Below are positions 1 through 7,081 of a stretch of DNA of 9,614 nucleotides, piece after piece. The DNA is taken from the NCBI GenBank assembly GCA_934663885.1, contig CAKUKW010000060.1, positions 1 to 9,614 of the forward strand. Direction: 5' to 3'. Under the pieces are notes generated by a model, which was not told the DNA's origin, did not search any database, and saw only the letters and a program-made list of their open reading frames with translations. Every line of letters begins with the position of its first letter. The first letter of the stretch is position 1. The translations under genes and the position numbers were made by a program. This DNA is from an uncultured Tidjanibacter sp. GTDB taxonomy: Bacteria; Bacteroidota; Bacteroidia; Bacteroidales; Rikenellaceae.

Positions 1-817
1 CAATACGATAGAGTTCAATTCCAAGCTGTCGACTTCATTGCAGCGCTATGAGAAATGGTCGGCAAGCGTCGACAACAATTTCTCGATGGAAGCGGTTATA
101 TTTTTCAAGCACTCATACAAAAAGAATAAATTCTCGATGGAGTATATAATCGACGGGAAGTATGGAATGACGGTAGTAAGTGATCCTGAAGCCGCTTCAT
201 CCCGCGATAACTTTTATAAGAATAAGGACGAGCTGAAGATAAATTTCCAGATGGGGTGGCCCATGCACAGCAACTGGTCTTACTCCGCGACATCGAACCT
301 CCGCACACAGTTTACCGAAGGGTATCCGAGCAGGACGGATAACACGTTGGTATCCAATTTTATGGCTCCGGGTTACTTCGACGTTGCGGTCGGTTTTACT
401 TTTAAGAAGAAGGATAATCCGTTCAGGATCACAATCTCGCCACTGAGCGGAAGCGTAACGACTGTGTGGGATAAACGCATCTGGGACAACGTCGCGGACG
501 GAGGAACCAAATACGGTGTAAAAAAGGGCGAGAGCATAACAGGGCACATAGGGCCTTCGGCCGAGATATATTTCGACAAGCAGTTCGGGAAAAAGAAAAA
601 TTACCGTTTCCGCTCCACTTTTTACGCTTTTACTTCGTATTCGTCGCCATGGCAAACTCCCCTCATCAGGTGGGATAACACTTTTGACATGAGGATATCG
701 CGGTTTATTACAGCCAGCGTTTACGCACAGGCTTATTATAAGAAAGAAGACAAGGACTGGATACAATACCAGTACGCGTTTACTGTAGGTTTGTCGTACA
801 TGTTTAAAAATAAGTAA
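1..817 (+). CDS. DUF3078 domain-containing putative outer-membrane protein (5' truncated by window edge)
   Basis: The frame is open from base 2 through the stop at 815-817, giving 271 visible residues; the TTG at 38 is not a real start, because codons upstream of it continue the same kind of sequence. The N-terminus and any signal peptide lie outside the window. Seen: no long hydrophobic segment, many aromatic and charged residues in short alternating stretches, and typical DUF3078 landmarks (a NWSYSATSNLRTQF stretch, then MAPGYFDVAVGF, ISPLSG, and a C-terminal GLSYMF). This pattern suggests antiparallel beta strands of an outer-membrane barrel, which is inference. DUF3078 proteins are common in Bacteroidota and their function is not established. 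The S41 protease gene starts 28 bases after the stop with no terminator between, so the two are probably co-transcribed. The family call is from memory of its conserved motifs. Confidence 0.75.
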   Translation, partial: NTIEFNSKLSTSLQRYEKWSASVDNNFSMEAVIFFKHSYKKNKFSMEYIIDGKYGMTVVSDPEAASSRDNFYKNKDELKINFQMGWPMHSNWSYSATSNLRTQFTEGYPSRTDNTLVSNFMAPGYFDVAVGFTFKKKDNPFRITISPLSGSVTTVWDKRIWDNVADGGTKYGVKKGESITGHIGPSAEIYFDKQFGKKKNYRFRSTFYAFTSYSSPWQTPLIRWDNTFDMRISRFITASVYAQAYYKKEDKDWIQYQYAFTVGLSYMFKNK

Positions 818-844
818 CTTTCCCTTCCGGAAATATATATTGAA

Positions 845-2455
845 ATGAAAAAGAACAATGGTTTAGTTATAATAATACCTCTTGTGGCAGCCGTATCGGT
901 GGTTCTGGGCATCCTGCTCGGGACTTTTATATCGCGCCGCGGAACGGATACACGGAACCTCAGCCCGCAGGGCGCCGTATCGGGCAATAAAATAGATGCC
1001 ACGCTTTCGCTAATTGATAAATATTACGTCGAGAAAGTGGATATTGATACTCTGGTCGACAACCTTATGCCTGAACTCATGGGTCAGCTCGACCCGCATT
1101 CGGTTTATATTCCGCCAGTGTCTATGGAGCGTGCTTCCGAGGAACTGGAGGGAGAGATAGAAGGCATAGGGGTCACTTTCAATATGCTTACCGATACTAT
1201 CGTGGTGCTGAATGTCGTTTCGCAGGGCCCGAGTTACAAGGCCGGCATGCAGAACGGCGACAGGATAATAATGATAAACGATTCGCTGGTGGCAGGACAG
1301 AAAATAGAGCAGGACGACGTCCTGAAAATGCTGCGCGGCAAGAGGGGCACCAAAGTAACCGTTTCCGTCGAACGGCAGGGCATTCCCGACCTTGTTCCTA
1401 TAACCATTACACGGGACAAGATACTGCTCAAGAGCGTCGACGCGGCGTTCATCATAAAACCGCAGATAGGGTATCTCAGGCTGACCACCTTCTCCCGAAA
1501 TACCCACTCCGAGATAGTCAAGGCGCTGGGACGCCTCAGGGAGGAGGGTATGGAAAAGCTCATATTCGATATCCGCGACAATACGGGCGGATACCTTGAG
1601 CAGGCTATCCTGCTTGCTAACGAGTTTCTGCCCCTGGGCAACCTCATAGTCTATACCGAAGACCGCGCCGGTAAAAGGCTGGAGGAATTCAGCGACGGCT
1701 ACGGCAAATATACCGATATAGAGCTTGTAATGGTAATCGATGAGGGTAGCGCTTCCTCGAGCGAGATACTGGCCGGAGCTTTGCAGGACAACGACAGGGG
1801 TACTATCGTGGGACGCCGCTCGTTTGGCAAGGGGCTAGTCCAGAATCAGATACCATTCAGGGACGGTTCCGCCATAAGGCTTACGGTAGCTCGTTATTAT
1901 ACACCTACCGGCCGGTCCATCCAAAAGCCGTTCAGTAACGGGGAGCATGGATATGAAGACGATATTTACCTCCGCTTTATGCACGACGAAATGTACACTG
2001 CCGACAGCATCCGTTTCGACGAGAGCCTTAAATACACGACCCCTGGCGGCAAAACGGTTTACGGCGGCGGCGGTATAATGCCCGACGTTTTCGTGCCGCT
2101 GGATACCACAAGGGTCAACCAATATTTCGCAGAGGCGCGGGGGCGGAACTATATCTACCTCTATTCGCGCATTTACGCCGATAAGCACCGCGATCACATC
2201 AACTCGATACAGACCGTGGCCGAGCTCGATAAAATGCTGGCCGACGGCGACGCCCTCGTCGATGATTTCGTGGATTACGCCGCCTCGCAGGGGCTGAAAC
2301 CCGACAGGAAACAGATTGCAGAATCCAAAGAGCTGTTGATTACGTACCTCAGGGCTTATATAGGCCGCAATACCCCGTTGGAGGAGGTAGGTTATTATGC
2401 CAATATGTATAAAATAGACAATACCATACTCGAAGCGCTGAACCTTCTGCAATGA
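845..2455 (+). CDS. S41 family carboxy-terminal processing protease (CtpA/Tsp type)
   Basis: A 536-residue periplasm-facing serine protease that cleaves proteins near their C-termini. Residues 7-29 form one hydrophobic membrane anchor or uncleaved signal. An N-terminal S41 helical region (about 48-92) follows, then a PDZ domain (about 103-180) with the carboxylate-binding-type GIGVTF loop, then the S41 catalytic core (about 205-365). By spacing to E. coli Tsp (S430, D441, K455), Ser304 in GSASSSE is the nucleophile, Lys329 in SFGKG the general base, and Asp315 matches the third conserved residue; the intervals of 11 and 14 are identical. Asp246-Gly249 lie in the conserved RDNTGG motif. A C-terminal extension of about 170 residues is usual in Bacteroidota members. 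ATG 845 is chosen because the anchor begins right after it. The physiological substrate is unknown. The stop overlaps the methyltransferase start (ATGA), suggesting translational coupling. Confidence 0.93.
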   Translation: MKKNNGLVIIIPLVAAVSVVLGILLGTFISRRGTDTRNLSPQGAVSGNKIDATLSLIDKYYVEKVDIDTLVDNLMPELMGQLDPHSVYIPPVSMERASEELEGEIEGIGVTFNMLTDTIVVLNVVSQGPSYKAGMQNGDRIIMINDSLVAGQKIEQDDVLKMLRGKRGTKVTVSVERQGIPDLVPITITRDKILLKSVDAAFIIKPQIGYLRLTTFSRNTHSEIVKALGRLREEGMEKLIFDIRDNTGGYLEQAILLANEFLPLGNLIVYTEDRAGKRLEEFSDGYGKYTDIELVMVIDEGSASSSEILAGALQDNDRGTIVGRRSFGKGLVQNQIPFRDGSAIRLTVARYYTPTGRSIQKPFSNGEHGYEDDIYLRFMHDEMYTADSIRFDESLKYTTPGGKTVYGGGGIMPDVFVPLDTTRVNQYFAEARGRNYIYLYSRIYADKHRDHINSIQTVAELDKMLADGDALVDDFVDYAASQGLKPDRKQIAESKELLITYLRAYIGRNTPLEEVGYYANMYKIDNTILEALNLLQ

Positions 2456-3189
2456 AAGAGAACAGGTATGACGATGAAGTATTTTTCAATCGCTACGGAG
2501 AAATGAAACGCTCCATGGAAGGATTGGAAGGGGCTGGAGAGTGGCATGTCCTTAAAGGCATGTTGCCCGACCTCGCCGGCAGCCGTGTTCTCGATCTGGG
2601 CTGCGGTTTCGGATGGCACTGCGCTTACGCCGCCGAACACGGGGCATCCAAAGTCCTGGGTGTGGATATTTCTGAAAAAATGATAGCGGTTGCTCGGGAA
2701 AGGAATAATTATCAGGCGGTAAGTTACCAATGCCTTGCAATAGAGGATTACGGATATCCGGCGGACTCTTTCGATGTGGTGCTTAGTTCGCTTGCTTTCC
2801 ATTACCTCGAATCTTTCGAAGACATATCCTCAAAAGTATACCGGACACTCTTTCCCGGAGGGGTATTCGTGTTTTCCGTAGAGCATCCCGTCTTTACGGC
2901 CGAAGGAAGTCAGCAGTGGGTTGAGGATGGGTGTGGCGGGAAACTTTGCTGGCCTGTGGATAATTATTTCAGGGAAGGCAGGCGAAGCCCGCATTTCCTC
3001 GGCGTCGAGGTTGCCAAATACCATAAGACGCTGACCACTTACCTGAACGGCCTCCTGCGGCAGGGATTCATGATAACCGGGGTTGAGGAGCCGCAGCCTG
3101 ATCCGTCTATGCTGGATGAGGTACCTGAAATGAGAGACGAACTCAGGCGCCCCATGATGCTGATTGTTTCGGCGGTTAAGCCGATTTAG
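2452..3189 (+). CDS. class I SAM-dependent methyltransferase
   Basis: A 245-residue soluble methyltransferase. Motif I is VLDLGCGFGWH (residues 46-56), the glycine-rich S-adenosylmethionine loop. Asp72 in LGVDIS ends strand 2 and should bind the ribose hydroxyls. Further landmarks are the acidic AIEDY stretch (96-100), FDVVLSSLAFHYL (107-119), and LFPGGVFVFSVEHP (133-146). This is the Methyltransf_11/25 layout of small-molecule methyltransferases. The C-terminal third (about 150-235) is the variable substrate region and gives no clue to the acceptor. No signal peptide or membrane segment is present. The ATG overlaps the ctp stop codon by 4 bases, so translation is likely coupled. A strong palindromic terminator follows 46 bases after the stop. 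The pairing with a protease is not informative about substrate. Confidence 0.9.
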   Translation: MKENRYDDEVFFNRYGEMKRSMEGLEGAGEWHVLKGMLPDLAGSRVLDLGCGFGWHCAYAAEHGASKVLGVDISEKMIAVARERNNYQAVSYQCLAIEDYGYPADSFDVVLSSLAFHYLESFEDISSKVYRTLFPGGVFVFSVEHPVFTAEGSQQWVEDGCGGKLCWPVDNYFREGRRSPHFLGVEVAKYHKTLTTYLNGLLRQGFMITGVEEPQPDPSMLDEVPEMRDELRRPMMLIVSAVKPI

Positions 3190-3235
3190 GGTAAAATTTA
3201 GAACAAATCCCGGGGTCGTCATTTGATGGCGCTAT

Positions 3236-3281
3236 AAAAATAAATGATCTGCGGCTCCGGAGCCGCAGATCATTTATTTTT
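3236..3281. terminator. Bidirectional intrinsic terminator, perfect 46-bp palindrome
   Basis: Arms 3236-3258 and 3259-3281 are exact reverse complements, giving a 21-bp stem with a CCGG loop when folded. The GC-rich centre (about 3251-3266) is flanked by A-rich sequence on the left and T-rich on the right, so RNA from either strand ends in a hairpin followed by a U-rich tract. It lies between the plus-strand methyltransferase stop (3189) and the minus-strand TraB/GumN stop (3308), as expected of a shared terminator for converging genes. Confidence 0.92.
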
Positions 3282-3307
3282 TAATATCGTTGCCGTTCTA
3301 TGACCCG

Positions 3308-4213
3308 TTATTTGACCGGCTCGACTTTGTAACCCATTTTCCTGAGCTGGGTCAGGATACCGTCGGGGCCCGGAAGGTGTCCCGCTCCTACCGCCACGAA
3401 GACGGCCTGCTGGCGCATCATCGGGGGGATCTGCTCCATCCAGTTGTCGTTGCGCTCTTTAAGCAGGGCGAGTTCGAATTCCTCCATTTTGAACGGGTCG
3501 TCGGGGTTTTCGAACGATATTTCATAAAGCTTGTCGAGGTTGTGCTCCTCATAGTATTTATTGAGTTCATTTACCTGGTTCAGGTAATATTCCGGATTCT
3601 TGGCCATCTCGACCACCGCCTGTGCCATAACTTCTATAGGCTCGGAGTAGAACATGGCATTTATCTGATCCTCTACGGTCTCGAGGCCTACGACCGTTTT
3701 TCCCTCTTCGTTCGCGCGGAGCTGTATGTGCTGGTCTATGCTGGTCTGCGCCGGATCGTAATCGGGCATATTGTTGGCATACATGGTCGTCGTATATACG
3801 ATATTCAGCGCTGCGGGATGCATGCCGCCGAACATTGCAAGGCCGGCGCCGAGATCCCTCTGGAGGGCCTCGTCAAGTATAGCGTAATCCTCTGCGGAAA
3901 GCAACCCGGCGTAAGTGAGTCCTTCGGGCATCGCCATATGCGGCATCATCGCCATCTGGAGTGCCATCATATCCGACATCAGGAGCTCGCCGGCTACGAT
4001 TTCCGAAGATCCGAAAGCGCTTTCGAATCCTTTTATGCCTTCCAGAATTGATAAAGGGGCCATGTGATGCGTTCCCAGAATATAAGACGGTTTTTCGAGC
4101 CCGCCTCCCGAGACCCTGTAAAGGAGTGCCTTATTGTTTTGTCCTTTCGAGCAGCCTGCCAGCAGGATAACGCCCGCGGCGATAATGGTAAGGAAGAAGA
4201 AAGTTCTTTTCAT
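3308..4213 (-). CDS. TraB/GumN (Tiki-like) family lipoprotein
   Basis: A 301-residue predicted lipoprotein. I chose the ATG at 4213 rather than the upstream in-frame one at 4297 because it opens a classic lipoprotein signal: MKRTFFF, a hydrophobic core, and the lipobox LAGC with Cys21. The longer version would bury the signal and overlap the preceding terminator. The residues after Cys21 (SKGQ) lack the acidic run often seen in surface-exported Bacteroidota lipoproteins, so a periplasmic location is more likely (inference). Family landmarks: GTHH (residues 47-50) and GAGH (276-279), the two GX2H motifs of the TraB/GumN/Tiki fold, plus VGLET with Glu178, an ERNDNW segment (252-257), and the typical C-terminal LRKMGYKVEPV. 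Eukaryotic Tiki proteins use these residues as a metal-dependent protease; activity of bacterial members is mostly untested. It is transcribed toward the shared terminator at 3236-3281. Confidence 0.85.
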   Translation of the reverse strand: MKRTFFFLTIIAAGVILLAGCSKGQNNKALLYRVSGGGLEKPSYILGTHHMAPLSILEGIKGFESAFGSSEIVAGELLMSDMMALQMAMMPHMAMPEGLTYAGLLSAEDYAILDEALQRDLGAGLAMFGGMHPAALNIVYTTTMYANNMPDYDPAQTSIDQHIQLRANEEGKTVVGLETVEDQINAMFYSEPIEVMAQAVVEMAKNPEYYLNQVNELNKYYEEHNLDKLYEISFENPDDPFKMEEFELALLKERNDNWMEQIPPMMRQQAVFVAVGAGHLPGPDGILTQLRKMGYKVEPVK

Positions 4214-4266
4214 AGAATAATTTTTACGGTTAATATTGAATGCGGCAAGTTTTATTAATTTGCCCT

Positions 4267-4306
4267 GATAAAAAACTATGGGCCGTAACAGGCCCATAGT
4301 TTTATC
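4267..4306 (-). terminator. Intrinsic terminator of the alpha-oxoamine synthase gene
   Basis: Bases 4272-4284 pair perfectly with 4291-4303 (13 bp) around a 6-base loop. The pairing can extend through GAT/ATC (4267-4269 with 4304-4306) past a 2-base bulge. On the minus strand the hairpin ends in a run of T (complement of 4270-4275). It starts just 9 bases beyond the stop of the minus-strand gene ending at 4315. It therefore separates that gene from the TraB/GumN gene downstream, which would need its own promoter in about 4214-4266. Confidence 0.87.
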
Positions 4307-4314
4307 CGTCCGGG

Positions 4315-5565
4315 TTATTTGTCCGCCACGCGGGGCATCGGTTTCTGGTATTCCCCTTTCAGCAGCTTTTCACGGCAGTCGTCGAAACAAGCCAGCGTAT
4401 ATTCAACGTCCTCCATGGTGTGTGACGCGGTAGGAATGATGCGCAGGATGATCTCCCCTTTCGGAATGACGGGGTAAACCACTACCGAGCAAAAGAGGTT
4501 GTGCCTCTCCCGAAGGTCGTAAACCAGGTTCGTGGCCTCTTCCACGCCGCCTTTCATATAGACGGGAGTAACCGGCGACTGTGTGTCGCCTATGTCAAAA
4601 CCTCGCCTGACGAATCCTTCCTGCAGGGCGCGCGTTATGGCCCACAGTTTTTCGCGGAACTCGGGATGGTTCCTTATCATTTCGAGTCTCTTCAGGCCGC
4701 CTATGACCATAGGCATCGGAAGGCTCTTGGCATATTGCTGCGAGCGCATATTGTAACGGAAGAAGTCGATTACATATTTCGGGCCTGCAACCCACGCGCC
4801 TATACCGGCCATGGATTTGGCGAAGGTGTCGAATATTACGTCCACTCCATGGGTAACACCGAAATGGGCGGGAGTACCGCTGCCGTCCGGGCCCATTGTG
4901 CCCAGACCGTGTGCATCGTCTACCAGGAACGTAAAGTCGAAGTCCTTTTTCATCGCCACGATCTCGTCCAGTTTGCCCAGATCGCCTTTCATGCCGAATA
5001 CTCCCTCGGTAATGACGAGAACTCCCCCCCCTGTTTCTTTAGCCAGGGCTGTTGCACGTTCGAGCTCCACACGGAGTTTTTCCATGTTGTTGTGGGGATA
5101 AACGAACCTTTTGCCCATGTGCATGCGCAGGCCGTCGATAATGCAGGCATGAGCCTCGGAGTCGTAAACCACTACGTCGCGGCGCGTCAGCAGGCAGTCG
5201 ATTATGGATATCATGCCCTGGTAGCCGAAATTGAGCAGGAAAGAATCCTCCTTACCTACGAAATCGGCGAAATCCCGCTCCAGCTGCTCGTGCCATTTTG
5301 TCTGGCCGCTCATCATGCGCGCTCCCATCGGCGCGGCCATGCCGAACTCCAGCGCTCCCTGGGCGTCGGCTTTACGGACCTCCGGATGGTTGGCCAGGCC
5401 CAGGTAATTGTTGAGGCTCCAGTTGAGCACTTCGCGGCCGCGGAATTTCATACGCGGCCCTATTTCGCCTTCGAGTTTCGGGAAAGCGAAGTAACCGTGG
5501 GCATAGTCGATATACTGCCCTATGGGGCCGCCCGAATTTTTCTTTATTCGCTCTAGTATATTCAC
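4315..5565 (-). CDS. alpha-oxoamine synthase family PLP-dependent acyltransferase (SPT/KBL/AONS-like)
   Basis: A 416-residue fold-type I PLP enzyme that should condense an acyl thioester with an amino acid, with loss of CO2 in most relatives. Lys250 in TFAKSMAG forms the PLP Schiff base. Asp216 and His219 in VDDAHGLG contact the cofactor, His139 in SEAHAC stacks on the ring, and Arg375 in LRIIPTASHT is the expected substrate-carboxylate ligand. Length is typical and the protein is soluble. The start is a GTG (5563-5565); an in-frame TAA lies a few codons upstream, leaving no longer ATG start. Databases label this Bacteroidota type variously as 8-amino-7-oxononanoate synthase, glycine C-acetyltransferase or serine palmitoyltransferase. 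No biotin genes are nearby, so bioF is unsupported. A role in sphingolipid or sulfonolipid synthesis is plausible but unproven. It is monocistronic, with its own terminator, and diverges from bamD. Confidence 0.85.
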   Translation of the reverse strand: MNILERIKKNSGGPIGQYIDYAHGYFAFPKLEGEIGPRMKFRGREVLNWSLNNYLGLANHPEVRKADAQGALEFGMAAPMGARMMSGQTKWHEQLERDFADFVGKEDSFLLNFGYQGMISIIDCLLTRRDVVVYDSEAHACIIDGLRMHMGKRFVYPHNNMEKLRVELERATALAKETGGGVLVITEGVFGMKGDLGKLDEIVAMKKDFDFTFLVDDAHGLGTMGPDGSGTPAHFGVTHGVDVIFDTFAKSMAGIGAWVAGPKYVIDFFRYNMRSQQYAKSLPMPMVIGGLKRLEMIRNHPEFREKLWAITRALQEGFVRRGFDIGDTQSPVTPVYMKGGVEEATNLVYDLRERHNLFCSVVVYPVIPKGEIILRIIPTASHTMEDVEYTLACFDDCREKLLKGEYQKPMPRVADK

Positions 5566-5629
5566 AATGATTGGTATTTAGTGTGTTGTATTGTTCTCAG
5601 GCTATCCTGATGAAAGTATAATATCCGCA

Positions 5630-5637
5630 CAAATTTA
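5630..5637 (-). promoter_or_regulatory. Candidate -7 element for the alpha-oxoamine synthase gene
   Basis: On the minus strand this reads TAAATTTG, a full match to the Bacteroidota -7 consensus TAnnTTTG, 64 bases before the GTG start at 5565. I do not see a convincing -33 TTG-type box about 20 bases further upstream, and the area is AT-rich, so a chance match is possible. Confidence 0.4.
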
Positions 5638-5742
5638 TAAATTATTCCCGAACTTTGCCCATAAAGCCCGATTTGGGTAATAAAACATTGAGATGGAATC
5701 TAAAAAATGCAATAATAGTTTTCGGCTGTCGTTTAAAATGTA

Positions 5743-5750
5743 TAACTTTG
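5743..5750 (+). promoter_or_regulatory. Candidate -7 element for the bamD-rpoZ-coaBC operon
   Basis: The sequence TAACTTTG fits the Bacteroidota -7 consensus TAnnTTTG exactly and is followed by GC-richer sequence, as is common near start sites. It lies 46 bases before the bamD ATG. A weak -33 candidate is the T-run at 5719-5722 (TTTTCGG), at about the right distance but not a good match. The gap 5566-5796 holds nothing else I can identify: no RNA gene and no strong hairpin. Confidence 0.5.
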
Positions 5751-5796
5751 CAGGCGATCTAAATTCGGACGCCTCCCGGAAATCCGTTTTTTAAGT

Positions 5797-6630
5797 ATGA
5801 AGAAAAAAATCTCCGTAATCATTTTTATTGCTCTTCTGGCCGCCCTCGTGGCAGGATGTACGACCTATAACAAAGTTATCAAAAGCGGTGACAGGGATCT
5901 TATGTACACTACAGCGCTCGACTACTTTGAAAAGGAGGACTATGAGAAAACCCTGCATCTTCTCGAGGAAATTACCTATTTCTATCAGGGTACGGCGCGC
6001 GAGGATACGATATTGTACTATAAGGGTATGTCTCTGTACCAAACTCTCGATTTCGACAGCAGCGAGATGATATTCGACGATTTCCGCCGCCGGTTCGGCC
6101 GCAGCCCTTTCATCGAGGATGCCGAGTATATGTATGCAATGACGTTTTACCACCGCTCTCCCCGTGCAGACCGTGATCAAACCTATACCATCGAGGCCAT
6201 CAGGTATATAAACGAGTATGTGGAGCGCTACCCGAACAGTATAATGAGGGAGCAATGCCTCGCCAGGCTTGACGACCTGCAAAACAAGCTTTATGAAAAG
6301 GAGTTCATCAATGCCAGGACCTATTATAAAATAGGACGTTACAAGTCTGCCGTAGTGGCGTTCAGGAATGCGTTGGCGAAATATCCGCAAACACCATACA
6401 GGGAAGAGATACTCTTCCTGACGACCAAGTCGGGCTACGAGCTGGCAGCCAACTCCATAGAGTCGCTGCAGCGCGAAAGGTTTCTCGACGTTATGGATTC
6501 TTACTATACCTTTATTGCCGAATTTCCCGAGAGTACCCATCGTAAGGAGGCCGACAAAATAATGGATGTGGCCAGAAAGTATATCGAGCTTCATCCTGTA
6601 GACAAAGTGGAAAACAAGACAGAGATATAA
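5797..6630 (+). CDS. bamD: outer-membrane assembly lipoprotein BamD
   Basis: A 277-residue lipoprotein of the BAM complex, which folds beta-barrel proteins into the outer membrane together with BamA. The N-terminus MKKKISV, a hydrophobic stretch and the lipobox LVAGC place the lipid on Cys21. The rest is helical TPR-like repeats. One begins near residue 35 (ALDYFEKEDYEKTLHLLEE), another near 75 (YKGMSLYQTLDFDSSEMIF), another near 108, and a C-terminal pair near 172 and 205. Repeat ends of the type RFGRSPFIEDAEY, RYPNSIMRE and FPESTHRKEAD are characteristic of BamD/ComL/YfiO. Length fits the family. It opens the operon, and the order bamD-rpoZ-coaBC is a recurrent Bacteroidota arrangement that supports the name. 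The probable promoter is the TAACTTTG box at 5743-5750. Confidence 0.93.
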   Translation: MKKKISVIIFIALLAALVAGCTTYNKVIKSGDRDLMYTTALDYFEKEDYEKTLHLLEEITYFYQGTAREDTILYYKGMSLYQTLDFDSSEMIFDDFRRRFGRSPFIEDAEYMYAMTFYHRSPRADRDQTYTIEAIRYINEYVERYPNSIMREQCLARLDDLQNKLYEKEFINARTYYKIGRYKSAVVAFRNALAKYPQTPYREEILFLTTKSGYELAANSIESLQRERFLDVMDSYYTFIAEFPESTHRKEADKIMDVARKYIELHPVDKVENKTEI

Positions 6631-6705
6631 TAAGTTCCGCGGAAAAGGCGCTGGAAAGGCTATTGAAAAACAAGAGAAATATTATTTAACAGACTCTTAC
6701 ATAAT

Positions 6706-7044
6706 ATGGACATCAAGAAGAATAATGTTCCCAATAACACGGTTACCCGCAAAATGACGGACATCGACGAGCAGACCGGCAATATTTACGAATCGGTCGT
6801 TATCGTATCGCGCCGGGCCGACCAGATATCGACCGCCCTCAAGCAGGAGCTTAACCGCAAGCTGGCCGAGTTCTCGACTTCCGGCGATTCGATGGAGGAA
6901 ACTTTCGAGAACCGTGAGCAGATAGAGATCTCGAAATACTATGAGCGTATGCCCAAGCCGTCGCTTATAGCTACGGAGGAGTTCCTTAACCACGACGTTT
7001 ACTTCCGTAACGCGGCCGAGGAGAGCGAAGATATAATAATGTAA
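6706..7044 (+). CDS. rpoZ: RNA polymerase omega/Rpb6-like subunit (Bacteroidota type)
   Basis: A 112-residue protein of the RNA polymerase Rpb6/omega family, which helps assemble and stabilise the core enzyme by clamping the beta' subunit. Key segments are NIYESVVIVSRRADQI (residues 26-41, the conserved helix with the RRA..I pattern), LKQELNRKLAEF (45-56) and the Bacteroidota-type tail EISKYYERMPKPSLIATEEF (75-94), which ends in an acidic stretch. The protein is longer than E. coli omega, as is usual in this phylum. It sits between bamD (75 bases upstream) and coaBC (37 bases downstream) on the same strand with no terminator on either side, so it is probably co-transcribed. No promoter is convincing in the 6631-6705 gap. 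Confidence 0.9.
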   Translation: MDIKKNNVPNNTVTRKMTDIDEQTGNIYESVVIVSRRADQISTALKQELNRKLAEFSTSGDSMEETFENREQIEISKYYERMPKPSLIATEEFLNHDVYFRNAAEESEDIIM

Positions 7045-7081
7045 TCCGGGTGCGGCTCCAAACGGGCCACAACGGATCTTA

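Noticed and set aside
38..40. TTG at 38 as the start of the first gene
   Set aside because: The frame stays open to the window edge with similar sequence upstream, and DUF3078 proteins need an N-terminal export signal that is absent here, so the gene begins before the window.
3290..4051. 253-codon plus-strand open frame opposite the TraB/GumN gene
   Set aside because: It is a shadow of a well-supported lipoprotein gene, starts next to the terminator, and its protein has no known motif.
4240..4255. -7 promoter box for the TraB/GumN gene
   Set aside because: The AT-rich leader has only poor matches to TAnnTTTG (for example AAAACTTG on the minus strand), with no -33 partner, so no site is called although a promoter must exist there.
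4214..4297. N-terminal extension of the TraB/GumN protein to ATG 4297
   Set aside because: It would place 28 residues before a complete lipoprotein signal and overlap the terminator hairpin at 4267-4306.
4501..5556. 351-codon plus-strand open frame opposite the alpha-oxoamine synthase
   Set aside because: It is antisense to an intact PLP enzyme with all catalytic residues. Its translation is His/Val/Ala-rich with no recognisable domain, as expected from the complementary strand of a GC-biased gene.
5791..6594. 267-codon minus-strand open frame opposite bamD
   Set aside because: It covers almost exactly the bamD frame in antisense and shows no domain; bamD is firmly supported by lipobox, TPR-like repeats and operon context.
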